Positions 52,018-61,400 of a DNA stretch of 64,000 nt are shown one piece after another. Both the position numbers and the translations under genes were made by a program. The notes beneath the pieces are model-generated. The model did not search any database and had not been told where the DNA came from. It worked only from the letters and a program-made list of their open reading frames with translations. Position 1 is the first letter of the stretch. Each line of letters begins with the position of its first letter. The DNA comes from Alistipes putredinis (GTDB taxonomy: Bacteria > Bacteroidota > Bacteroidia > Bacteroidales > Rikenellaceae): assembly GCA_022009915.1 (NCBI GenBank), contig CP091730.1:1116001-1180000 (forward strand). The letters run 5' to 3'.

Positions 52018-52070
52018 TATAAAAAATAAGCGATTTCGCTTGTCTGCTCCGACTTGCTCAATCGCTTATC
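52018..52070 (-). terminator. Terminator after tRNA-Leu
   Basis: Minus-strand stem ATAAGCGATT / AATCGCTTAT with a 24-base internal segment, followed by TTTTTT. Confidence 0.7.
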
Positions 52071-52073
52071 CAG

Positions 52074-52155
52074 TGCCCAGGACAGGAATCGAACCTGCAC
52101 GCCTTGCGGCACACGCACCTGAAACGTGCGCGTCTACCTATTCCGCCACCTGGGC
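52074..52155 (-). tRNA. tRNA-Leu (CAG anticodon)
   Basis: Minus-strand cloverleaf of 82 bases: acceptor GCCCAGG pairing with CCTGGGC, anticodon loop TTTCAGG with anticodon CAG, class II variable arm (TGCCGCAAGGCG), T-arm CAGGTTCGATTCCTG. Discriminator A; CCA is not encoded. Confidence 0.94.
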
Positions 52156-52247
52156 TTCTTTTTGAAAAGGTGTGCAAATATAAGGAGTAATTTTGATTCC
52201 GCAATACAAAATCGAATATTTTTTCACTCCCTAAGACTTTGCGCCGG

Positions 52248-52770
52248 TTATGCGGACGGCTCTGCTGTTTTCAATACCCCGCTCGTGTCGGTGCAGACCA
52301 TCGAATAGTTCTCGACGCAGACTATCAGGTGGTCATGGTCGTGGTCGGTGACGGACGATATGCGGCGGATTGTTCCGGCATAGGGCAGGCGGAGCGCCGA
52401 GAGCTGGCGGTGGATAGCATCCAAAAGACGCAGGTAGGCGGTGTTCCGCTCGTGGTTGTCCACGCGGCGCAGACGGAATGTCTTGCGGTTGGTCATGTTC
52501 TGCGCGACGTAGAGCGTCATTTTGAGCGTGGCCTGCTGTGCACCGCCTCCGCGGGGCGTCCACTCTATGGCAGGGAACTCCACCAGTACGCACGGGTATT
52601 TCATGACCGTCTCCTCTTTGAGGTGCGCAAACTGGTTGTTGAATAAATCGAAGTACTCGATAGCAGGTTTCCCGCCGTCGGTGATGCCTTCCAGACAGTC
52701 GCAGATGTCGGAATAAAGACGCTCTCTGAGCGAGAGGTCGAACTCTTTTTAATTCGGTTTGAAATTTCAT
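52248..52770 (-). CDS. Phage-associated protein of unknown function
   Basis: Family not recognised. The corrected frame starts MKFQTELKEFDLSLRERLYS and continues DICDCLEGITDGGKPAIEYF, FAHLKEETVMKYPCVLVEFP, AIEWTPRGGGAQQATLKMTL. It ends VCTDTSGVLKTAEPSA. The written sequence breaks near 52745. The length of about 174 residues and the place directly after a gpG-like gene suggest a tail-completion or neck protein of a Mu-like Bacteroidetes prophage. That function is inferred from position only. Confidence 0.6.
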
Positions 52771-52781
52771 ATAAATAGTGT

Positions 52782-53293
52782 TTAATCGGTTTTTGAAAAA
52801 CAGAATCAATCATGGTCTCGATTTTTCTTATCGACGAGACTTGTTCACCTCGCTGCTGTCGCCGATGAACCGGCGCTGGGGTACGTTCATTGCTCGGGTG
52901 TGCTGCCTTACGGTGGAAAGGCCGCCTCTCGGTGTGCGCCTCGTATGCTGGCGGACTGTCACGGAACCGCGGCCGCCGTCGTTGTGCGGCTCGGCATACG
53001 GGAGCGTAGAGCCTACCACCACGCTCTGGGAGTCGGAGGATAGAATGCGGATTGAGTTGCGCAGGTGTCCGCGCTGCACGAGGATTGCCTTGCCCGCGTC
53101 GCTGGGCGACGGATGCCGGCGCGGGAGCCACTTTTGCAGGGACTTGTCTAACCACCCCTGACGGCGCCACGACTCCTTGAAGAAGGTCACGGCAAGACCT
53201 CCCACAGTTCGCGGAATCTTGGGCAGAACGTCCGAAAACTTCCACGCCATGCGGGCGAATGAAAGTTTTTTGCCCGTTTTCGTAAAAATCCAT
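52782..53293 (-). CDS. Phage virion morphogenesis protein (Mu gpG-like)
   Basis: Resembles the phage virion morphogenesis/tail completion family. Corrected start MDFTKTGKKLSFARMAWKFS; then VLPKIPRTVGGLAVTFFKES, WRRQGWLDKSLQKWLPRR, ILVQRGHLRNSIRILSSDSQ and VVVGSTLPYAEPHNDGG, which follow the usual family order. MNVPQRRFIGDSSEV is the conserved end block. Breaks lie near 53290 and 52845-52830. The proposed stop at 52782-52784 needs one more A, so the end is approximate. Confidence 0.7.
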
Positions 53294-53325
53294 CCATTTC
53301 TATTGTTTTTTTCAAAGATAGGTAT

Positions 53326-53333
53326 TATATTTG
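53326..53333 (+). promoter_or_regulatory. Promoter of a plus-strand small RNA in the prophage remnant
   Basis: TATATTTG, a full -7 match, on the opposite strand to the prophage genes; an ATTG lies near the -33 position (about 53302-53305). Confidence 0.5.
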
Positions 53334-53337
53334 CATT

Positions 53338-53441
53338 TGGTAAAGATGTAGAACTTTTATTTAAGTGCCCCGAAAGGGGAAGCGGCGGGTTTGCGGACCA
53401 GCTAACCAAGCAGAACTCCCTTTCGGGGGTTCTGTGTTTTT
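53338..53441 (+). ncRNA. Candidate small RNA, about 100 bases, between gpG-like and gpF-like genes
   Basis: No coding frame. After the promoter there is an AT-rich start, a CCCCGAAAGGGG hairpin (about 53368-53379), a GC-rich middle (AAGCGGCGGG and GGACCAGCTAACC), then a terminator: CAGAACTCCC / GGGGGTTCTG stem (one T-G pair) followed by TGTTTTT at about 53410-53441. The promoter, structure and terminator together suggest a discrete transcript, antisense in direction to the flanking phage genes. I do not recognise the RNA family. Confidence 0.5.
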
Positions 53442-54169
53442 AATAGTATTCTATCGACCCGTCCGGCTGTATTATAATAATCTCGTCATATTCTTTTATA
53501 ACACCCGCTAATCTGTATTTCGCATTCGTCAAAGGTGTATCGGTCACTTTGACAATAACTCTCCTCGCTTGGTCCAGAGCTTTATTGATGTTGTGAACGA
53601 CCTGCTTGTTTTTCGGTACCTTAATTTCATAAACATGCCCGTCGATTATGGCGTCGGCATTCTTCTTAATGTCAGGAGGCAGCTGGCCTTCCGGATACAC
53701 TCGCCGTTTCGCCTCTTCCGAATAAAGGTCCGGCAGTAATTTCATGTCCTTGTGCCCATTTTCAGCCAAAATCTGCAAAACTTCGATATTCTTCACCATT
53801 TCGCCTTCCTTCTGCATGGCTGATACCTTGATAGTCGTGTCGGACTTTGGAAATTTTACGTCGATATACGTTTTCTCGATAGGCAGCACATCGCTGATTT
53901 CATTGAACATGCGCGACTGCATTCTCTCGAAGTACGGATGACTTGGCGGAAACATGTATTTCTTCTTGGCTAAATTCACCTCGAAGAGTTCGGGTATGGG
54001 CAGGGGTTTGTCCATGCCGAGGCGCGTAGTGCGCTCGGAGGTCTGCACCACGGTACAACGGCAGTTGTAGCCGTTGGGCGGGTAGTAGGTGTTCCAGAAG
54101 TCGTCGTCCACGGGCCGCACGATTCCGTCGAGGATGCGGTGCGATGCCCGGACATGCTCGTCGCCCGCC
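53440..54169 (-). CDS. Phage Mu gpF-like minor head protein, 5'-truncated, with a nuclease-toxin-like C-terminus
   Basis: The first visible residues GDEHVRASHRILDGIVRPVD and DDFWNTYYPPNGYNCRCTVV are the C-terminal part of the Mu gpF head morphogenesis domain. The frame has no start; it is cut at the first base of the degenerate CRISPR repeat at 54170. After residue 90 comes a different domain: VLQILAENGHKDMKLLPDLY, NADAIIDGHVYEIKVPKNKQ and VVHNINKALDQARRVIVKVT. NADAIIDG-HVYEIK carries the D...ExK pattern of PD-(D/E)XK CdiA-type tRNA nucleases, which are known fused to gpF-like proteins. Toxin activity is inferred. Confidence 0.72.
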
Positions 54170-54205
54170 GTTGTATCTTATTGAGCTTTTATATCAAACC
54201 ACAAC
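54170..54205 (-). repeat. Isolated degenerate CRISPR repeat
   Basis: 36 bases matching the array repeat except for three changes within the central GAGTTTCTACATC (here GAGCTTTTATATC). Both ends, GTTGTATCTTATT and AAACCACAAC, are intact. It lies 946 bases beyond the last array repeat and forms the exact break point of the gpF-like gene and the end of the nuclease fragment. Confidence 0.85.
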
Positions 54206-54382
54206 TGCACTTCTTGTGTGGTCATCTTCGTCTCGACGTAAAATGTTACACCGTTCAAATGTACAAGATAGTCGGGCAAACCTATATTGGTAAGGGGCAC
54301 TTTGAGTATCATACCTCTTGCGAGCTTAACGGCTTTTTTTTAAGCTCGCCGCAACTTGCGATTCTTTTGTTATCGGTGTCAT
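54178..54382 (-). pseudogene. Truncated VRR-NUC-like PD-(D/E)XK nuclease
   Basis: After removing one A from the run near 54342-54349 the frame reads MTPITKESQVAASLKKAVKL, ARGMILKVPLTNIGLPDYLV, HLNGVTFYVETKMTTQEVQL. The core G-L-P-D-x13-E-T-K matches the catalytic PD...(E)xK pattern of small phage VRR-NUC nucleases. The expected C-terminal helix is absent: the last codons (LWFDIKAQ and stop) lie inside the degenerate CRISPR repeat. The gene was apparently cut by a recombination event there. It has 67 codons; the family usually has about 90-110. Confidence 0.5.
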
Positions 54383-54401
54383 TCAGTCTATCTCTAAGTT
54401 T

Positions 54402-55146
54402 TTATAAATAATCTTTAAGATTATTTATCATGAAGCTATAAAAGAAAGCCTTCGCGAAATCGGGCGACTTAATGCAATAATCGATATAGTCATCGACGAT
54501 GGACCGCTCCGTATCCTCAATATCATCAATATCCTCCGTATCCTCAATATCGGACCTCTCTTTCGGTGAGAACGGCGGCATACTGTTTGCAATATCGAAT
54601 ACTTCTTTCTCGTCCTCCCCGATTTACAGGGAATTCCTCATATGTATTTGTGTCCACTTCCCAAATTCCGTCAGATTCCGTCTCATCATCGCAGACACAT
54701 TCATTATTGAACCGTATATGATAGGTTCGGCCGAACAGCTCTACTTCGTCATCAAACCACACATCGTCAATGTCTATAATATCGGCATGCTCACAAATGT
54801 ACTGAGCCATGACACGTTTCTGTGCCTCTGTAAGTCTTTCCGGTTCTTTCGGCGAGAACGGCGGCATACTGTTTGCGATATCGAACACATCTTTCTCATC
54901 CTCCCGATTTATAGGGAATTCCTCATATGTATTTGTGTCCACTTCCCAAATTCCGTCAGATTCCGCCTCATAGTCGCAGACCAATTCATTGAGATTTTCA
55001 TTATTGAACCGTATATGATAGGTTCGGCCGAACAGCTCTACTTCGTCATCAAACCACGCATGGTTAATGTCTATAATATCGGCATGCTCACAAATGTACT
55101 GAGCCATTACACGTTTCTGTGTCTCTGTAAGTCTTTTCGGTTTCAT
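54402..55146 (-). CDS. Acidic protein of two near-identical repeats, family unknown
   Basis: Not recognised. After removing one G near 54624 the protein has about 247 residues. Two units of about 95 residues repeat almost word for word: RLTETQKRVMAQYICEHADI / RLTEAQKRVMAQYICEHADI, WFDDEVELFGRTYHIRFNNE, SDGIWEVDTNTYEEFP, VFDIANSMPPFSPKE. A linker DIEDTEDIDDIEDTERS and a helical tail SPDFAKAFFYSFMINNLKDY follow. The first 90 residues hold about 23 acidic and 10 basic residues. The ATG is five bases from the last array repeat, so it may be read from the pre-crRNA promoter. DNA-mimic, toxin-immunity or anti-CRISPR roles are possible; none is shown. Confidence 0.7.
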
Positions 55147-55151
55147 CTCTT

Positions 55152-57100
55152 ATCGTATCTTATTGAGTTTCTACATCAAACCACAACTTAACGTCGTCAC
55201 TGAAAATATTCTCAATCGTTGTATCTTATTGAGTTTCTACATCAAACCACAACGGGCGCCTTCTTCGGATAGTAATCCTACTGGTTGTATCTTATTGAGT
55301 TTCTACATCAAACCACAACCAGCGGCCCGCAACTCGACGCCGGGCGGAAGTTGTATCTTATTGAGTTTCTACATCAAACCACAACTGGGTAGAGACATTT
55401 TCTCTGGCTGCCGTAGTTGTATCTTATTGAGTTTCTACATCAAACCACAACAAGCATTTCAAATTCGTTTTCTGTGATTTCGTTGTATCTTATTGAGTTT
55501 CTACATCAAACCACAACATATTGTTGCTACCAATCCGGACGCTATGAGTTGTATCTTATTGAGTTTCTACATCAAACCACAACTATTCTATTTCTTTTCC
55601 GCTTGGAACTTCCGTTGTATCTTATTGAGTTTCTACATCAAACCACAACTCCCAGTATGCAAGTTCGAATATAGCTGGAGTTGTATCTTATTGAGTTTCT
55701 ACATCAAACCACAACTCTGTCCTTATGTTATATTCCGGCAAAACGTTGTATCTTATTGAGTTTCTACATCAAACCACAACTTTTTACTCCATTTCTTTTT
55801 TTTCTTTTTGTTGTATCTTATTGAGTTTCTACATCAAACCACAACTCACAGCAAAATATCTTGGTGCATGGTGAAGTTGTATCTTATTGAGTTTCTACAT
55901 CAAACCACAACTATTCTATTTCTTTTTCCGCTTGGAACTTCCGTTGTATCTTATTGAGTTTCTACATCAAACCACAACTCCCAGTATGCAAGTTCGAATA
56001 TAGCTGGAGTTGTATCTTATTGAGTTTCTACATCAAACCACAACTCTGTCCTTATGTTATATTCCGGCAAAACGTTGTATCTTATTGAGTTTCTACATCA
56101 AACCACAACTTTTTTTACTCCATTTCTTTTTCTTTTTGTTGTATCTTATTGAGTTTCTACATCAAACCACAACTCACAGCAAAATATCTTGGTGCATGGT
56201 GAAGTTGTATCTTATTGAGTTTCTACATCAAACCACAACACATCGGGCGTTCGTATCCTTTTGGAATTAGTTGTATCTTATTGAGTTTCTACATCAAACC
56301 ACAACCTTTTTGCGATATAGACAGCGCGTTATTGAGTTGTATCTTATTGAGTTTCTACATCAAACCACAACTTGCTTTTGTTTTCCCACTCTATTCTAAT
56401 TGTTGTATCTTATTGAGTTTCTACATCAAACCACAACCCTCCGCTGCCTCTTCTGATGTTTCTATTAGTTGTATCTTATTGAGTTTCTACATCAAACCAC
56501 AACTATCTTTAATGTTTTTTTAATTTTTTTATTTCTGTTGTATCTTATTGAGTTTCTACATCAAACCACAACCGTCGTATATTCCGTTTTGCTTCAATAC
56601 GGTTGTATCTTATTGAGTTTCTACATCAAACCACAACTCGGCCTCTATTTTATTTTTCTCCGCCTCCGTTGTATCTTATTGAGTTTCTACATCAAACCAC
56701 AACTGCGTGTAATCTGTATTTTTCTTGTATATAGTTGTATCTTATTGAGTTTCTACATCAAACCACAACTTCTCCCATCTCTTAGAAAAATAGTCTTACA
56801 GTTGTATCTTATTGAGTTTCTACATCAAACCACAACTCCTTCTCCTCTTTCTTGTTTTCGGTGTCTGTTGTATCTTATTGAGTTTCTACATCAAACCACA
56901 ACCATCGACCATTTCGAAATGTCGGTTTTCCAGTTGTATCTTATTGAGTTTCTACATCAAACCACAACTTTTCAGCGCATTATTGTGAAGTTGCGCATGT
57001 TGTATCTTATTGAGTTTCTACATCAAACCACAACTCGACTTCAAGGCGCTTATCCGTCTTACAAGTTGTATCTTATTGAGTTTCTACATCAAACCACAAC
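55152..57100 (-). CRISPR. Type II-C CRISPR array, 30 repeats and 29 spacers
   Basis: 36-base repeat; plus-strand ends GTTGTATCTTATT and CATCAAACCACAAC. Spacers are 30 bases, with 28-33 in those rich in homopolymers. The first repeat in coordinates (55152-55187) has two changes at its outer end and is the old, distal end. The tracrRNA anti-repeat matches the plus-strand form, so the crRNA is minus-strand and the leader lies at 57101-57224 next to cas2. Spacers 7-11 (55584-55875) recur in order as spacers 12-16 (55912-56203), leaving 24 different spacers. No spacer target was found in the window by eye. Confidence 0.97.
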
Positions 57101-57216
57101 TCCGATAGTCGATTCTGTTGAATGTCTTGCTTTTTACGGCTGTTTTACGGCCTGCAAAACGGCGGTGAAGGAGTCGAAGAAGTGGATTCGATGTCGTTTT
57201 TCCCTATTTCAAAGAA

Positions 57217-57224
57217 CAAAGTTA
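57217..57224 (-). promoter_or_regulatory. Leader promoter of the CRISPR array
   Basis: Minus-strand TAACTTTG, a -7 consensus match immediately after the cas2 stop and about 115 bases before the first (leader-end) repeat. No good TTTG is seen at -33. Confidence 0.45.
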
Positions 57225-57563
57225 TTAAAAATTCCAATTGTTGCGGAATTTCCGGTTTGGCTTGCTCGATTTTTTTCCCCAGAAGTTCAGAATTTCGCCG
57301 TATTGTTTGTCCGTTACGCTTAGAATGCTCGTGTATCCGGAGGGCGGCATGGAGCGCCTCACTCTTTTTACATGGACATCCATATTCTCCTTGGATGGGC
57401 AATGCCGCACATAGACGGAGTATTGCATCATCGAGAACCCGTCCTTTTCCAGCGATTTGCGGAATTGGGCCGCGTTCCGTCGTTCTGTTTTGGTGCCGGT
57501 CGGCAGGTCGAAGAATACGAATAGCCACATGATACGGTAGGCGTTTAGGCGAAGTTCGGACAT
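57225..57563 (-). CDS. cas2: CRISPR-associated endoribonuclease-fold protein Cas2
   Basis: Structural partner of Cas1 in spacer acquisition. Intact, 112 residues: MSELRLNAYRIMWLFVFFDL, PTGTKTERRNAAQFRKSLEK, DGFSMMQYSVYVRHC and ILSVTDKQYGEILNFWGKKS. The ferredoxin-like beta-1 with Asp (FFDLP) is typical of type II Cas2. It starts 9 bases after cas1. Confidence 0.95.
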   Translation of the reverse strand: MSELRLNAYRIMWLFVFFDLPTGTKTERRNAAQFRKSLEKDGFSMMQYSVYVRHCPSKENMDVHVKRVRRSMPPSGYTSILSVTDKQYGEILNFWGKKSSKPNRKFRNNWNF

Positions 57564-57572
57564 ACGCGGAAT

Positions 57573-58464
57573 TTATTCTAACATCGGGAAAGACAGTTTT
57601 TTTCTGTTTGCCGGCGAAGCATTTGGCGAGCGATGCCGAAGTGAATGTCAGTCCGACGTCGAGCGGCCTTGTCACGCGGTCGAAACGGGTGTCGGCGAAA
57701 AGCAGCCGCAGCAGGCGGCCTTTGGTTTCTGGCGTGAGACTCGGTAATGCCCTGACGATAGATGTCATATACTGTTTCATCGACATACGGCCGGTATGGC
57801 TCCATAATGTCGTCGGCCAAAGGGAACGAGTTGTAACGGTTGCGGTGAAAGATGCCGAAAGCGGGGAACAGTCCCGAACCCATCAGCGAGCGTGCTACGG
57901 CGGCCCGCAGAATAGTGTACCCGTAATTCAGCAGGTTGTTGGGCTCTACGCCGTCGCGCAGCCGGATGAAGTCCCGGCCGAAAAGTTCCGTCCAGTAGAT
58001 TTTTGCGGCAATGGCCTCCCTGTTGTCCGCATCGCCGCTTTTGACATTCATGTAAAAAGGTTTGAGCTTGTCGCCGTCTTTGCCCAATTTGTGCAGCAGC
58101 GCAGACTGATTGCGGATTTTTAGCCTCGACGATTTGTTTCCAAAGCCCTTTTTTTCAGCGGCTCGCTCGCCTCGATTTGCGCCCTGAAACTCTCTCCCTG
58201 CGTTTTGTTCGAGTCCAGATTCATGAGCATCGCATTAGGCATTCGCGCCTCGTTGCAGAAAATGACCGCGACGTTGTTCTCGGACAGCGCATTGAGCAGC
58301 GGCAGGGAAACGGATGTCTGCCTGTGTTCCAGTACGACGAAGCCTATGTCCTCTATCGGCACGCTTTTCTGCATGTCGGGTTCCTCCTTTGTGCGGATGA
58401 CCATTTGGTTGTCGCGCAGGCTCAGGCAGAACGGGGTGGAGAAAAACAGAGCGCGCTTTATCAT
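57573..58464 (-). CDS. cas1: CRISPR-associated integrase Cas1
   Basis: Metal-dependent integrase that inserts spacers with Cas2. MIKRALFFSTPFCLSLRDNQ, EDIGFVVLEHRQTSVSLPLL, NNVAVIFCNEARMPNAMLM. The catalytic triad lies in DGVEPNNLLNYGYTILRAAV (Glu), LFPAFGIFHRNRYNSFPLAD (His) and the Asp of that last block. Breaks lie near 58141 (extra A), 57755-57700 and 57597 (extra A). The corrected end is FAGKQKKLSFPMLE at 57573. The corrected length of about 296 residues is normal for type II-C. Its start overlaps the cas9 stop. Confidence 0.95.
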
Positions 58465-61400
58465 GGCTGCCGGTGTTTGAATGCGATTTTTACCCGTAAC
58501 CGAAAGTTCGAAGTCGTAGCCTTCGACATAAGCATTGAAAGCTGGGTGTGATATAATTTTATAAGAGGACGGTATTCTTCCCCCGTTTTCCAGATTCCGT
58601 TTTTCTCTTTCAATTCGGTTGCAAGGCGTGCTTCCTGATGATGTCTCAGAACGAGAGTCCCGTACTGGTAGATTCTTTCGCCTTGTTTCAGAGTCATCGA
58701 ACTCATTGTAGTTATTTTATACAACCGTTTGGCCAGTTCTTGTTCGGAGCATTCGTGCAGTTCTGCCGGAGAATTTTTCGTAGAACAGCACCATAGTGCC
58801 CGTTTTCAGGATATATTTCAGAGGGAACCCGTCCTTGTCCGACTGCGGAACGAGATCGGGACGCGCGGTGCGGTCGGCGCTTCGTTTGAAATATGCGGCG
58901 GCCTCGATATTGCTGACCATTTCGAACGAGCGTTTCGGTTTGCCTTTTTTGTCCGTGCCTTCGTAGATTGCCATGCAGTAGTTGCTGTCATTGGCTACAT
59001 GATATTCCTGTTTGTACTCTTTTGTCGATAAGTCGCGGTGCTTTTTAAGATGTATCGGCTGGGTGATGCTCGTGGCGAATATGCGGACCTTGCGAATGGG
59101 AATGCCTTTCTGTTCGTTCATCCATATCGTGTCGGCCGTAGCTTCCTTGAAACCTTTCTCTGCAACCGCGTCTCGGATTTTTTGACGGACGGCATCGTCT
59201 ACGATTTTGTCTATGTCGCTTTCTTGCAGAGAATCGAGAGACTTGCGCACTACGTATTTGATTTCGCCTTCGCGCTCTATGGCCCCGTAGAATGTATCCT
59301 TGTGCAGCGAACCGCGGGCGGTATCTCCCTGTACGTAAAGAGGGGCCCCGTCTTTGCCGTATTGCACCTTGCCACGGATACGCAGCTTCTTGCGGCTCTG
59401 CTTGGGCATGTTGTCGGCAGTGTGGTGCGAGATGAGAAGCCGGTCGCTTATCGCCTTGACATCCTCGGTGAATGTCGGCCATGGTTTTTGGAATTGCGGC
59501 CTTGCAGTCCCATACCATTCGTGCTTGTCCTCGTCGTCCTCGAATTGCGCCCATGCGTCGTATTCTTTGCGCCCGATGCAGGCGATTGTTATCGCATCCA
59601 TGCAGTGGTGGGTGTGGTTGTCCCTGCTCTTGACGGTGTATTCGCTTTGCAGACCCCACATTTTGCGGAATGCCGCCGTGGTGGAGCCTTTCACGGTGTA
59701 GATGCGGTCGAAAACGGTTTGCAGGTACAGACGGGCGTATTTGCCGATGATGCCGATGTCCACGCCCTGCCGAAGACTGAACCCGTCGGGCACTTCGGTT
59801 ATGGTGAAGCGCTCGTATTTGTCTGCCCAATATTTGCGCTTCATTTCCAAAAAATGTCTGTCCTGAATGGCCGCGTCCTTTTTGTCTTTGGTCGTAGCGT
59901 TACGGCTGCGGACTTTCGTTCCTTCGATTTGCTTTTGCAGGTCGGCGATTTTTTCTTTCCAACCGAGATCTTCTATCCTTGCCATGATTGCGGCATGCTC
60001 GTTCAGCTCGGAGGGCAGTTTAGCGCGTTTGGTTTCCCGATTGAAACGCTTTTCGCAGAGGGTCTTGTTCGCCTGCGAGTCGTCGCCGCCGCGCGAGCGC
60101 GGAACGGTGTGCTCGATGTCGTACCGAGTATCTGTGCCGATAAAACCGGTGATTCCGATTTCGGTTCCGGTGTAAAGACATTTGTGATTTTGTTCCTCCC
60201 AAAGTTTGTATTTCAGGATGTCGTCGTCGGTCGGTTCGATGTCCCTGCCGGTAGCCTCTTTGTATAGTTTGCGTATTTCATCGGCGTATTCTTTGTTCTT
60301 TTTCTCGTTCTCGCGCTGGAACTTATAGATTGCCCCTCGCATGTTGGCATCGTTGAGCTCTCTTGCGAACTCTATGTTGATTTTTCGTATCTCGGTCTAT
60401 CGAACCCTCTTGCAGAAGTTTGTTGAGCAGTATGCGGAGCCGGAAAAGCGCACGCATGGCCATCGGATTGCGGACTGCGGGGGTGCGCGGATCTCCCAGC
60501 TGCATGATGCCGTCCGCATTTGGCTCTGCCTTATGGTATGTCTCAATCATGGAGGGGTGGTAGAGATGTCCTGTGCGCGAGTCGTCGATTCCTTGCCCTC
60601 GAAGATAATCCGAAATGCGGCGCTCCTTCGAGTCGAACCTGTCGTAAGGATTGCGCTTGTAGTTCTGCAATATGTCGGCGATGTCTTTTTCTATTTCGTT
60701 CAAAACCGCTTTGTCTTCCCATACGTCGGCTGGAAGAACGGCTTTCAGGTTGGCCACGAAAACGGCTTCGTCGTAGCGCATGCCTGTCCTTAGATGCGGC
60801 AGCATCTTGTCTATAGCGTTCAGGCTCAGCATGGCATACCCCTGCGGAGGTCTGATGTCTGCGAACTTTTCGGCTTCGGTATCGGACAGTTGCAGATTGT
60901 TCTGGGCCCACTCGCGCAGCTTCTGCTCGTCGTCGAACGAGAACAGGACGTGCCATACATCGTCTATAATCCGATCCGCGGTTTTGCCCTCCGCCTTTCG
61001 GTACAGACTGCATATCTCGGACTTATAGTCGTCTCCGAAAATCGAGCTGAGTCCGGCCGTAACGGGACACCCCGAAACTGAGTGCGATTTGAAGAAATTG
61101 AAGCGGTAGGGTGCTTGTATCGCATCGCCTTTGCATGCGTACTGCCCTTTGCCGGCCAGTTTGCGGGCGATTTCCTCGAAGTCGAAGTGCGGCTTGCTCT
61201 TGCGCATGAAAAGGGGCAGTATCTTTTGCCGTTCGCTCTCGTTCAGCGGGCGCGGAGCGCTGTCGTCCGGTCCCGTCACTCTGATGTTGTTTATGAACGA
61301 AAGCATGCGGAACTCCTCGAAGCGCGGATGCGACATGGGACAGCGGCTTTTGCTTTTTTCGAAAGTGCATCTACCTACCAGACCTTTCTGCGATTTGAGC

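Noticed and set aside
55188..57064. Self-targeting spacers against the prophage remnant or other genes in the window
   Set aside because: Reading the 24 different spacers against the window by eye gave no convincing match; a full search was not possible.
55163..57323. Long open frames across the array such as CILLSFYIKPQ and LYLIEFLHQTTT repeats
   Set aside because: They are translations of the CRISPR repeat; no protein is expected.
58461..58724. Small 87-residue gene between cas9 and cas1 that looked like a new accessory Cas protein
   Set aside because: Its residues (KITTMSSMTLKQGERIYQYG, GTLVLRHHQEARL) continue the Cas9 C-terminal domain after correcting one base near 58775; it is part of cas9.
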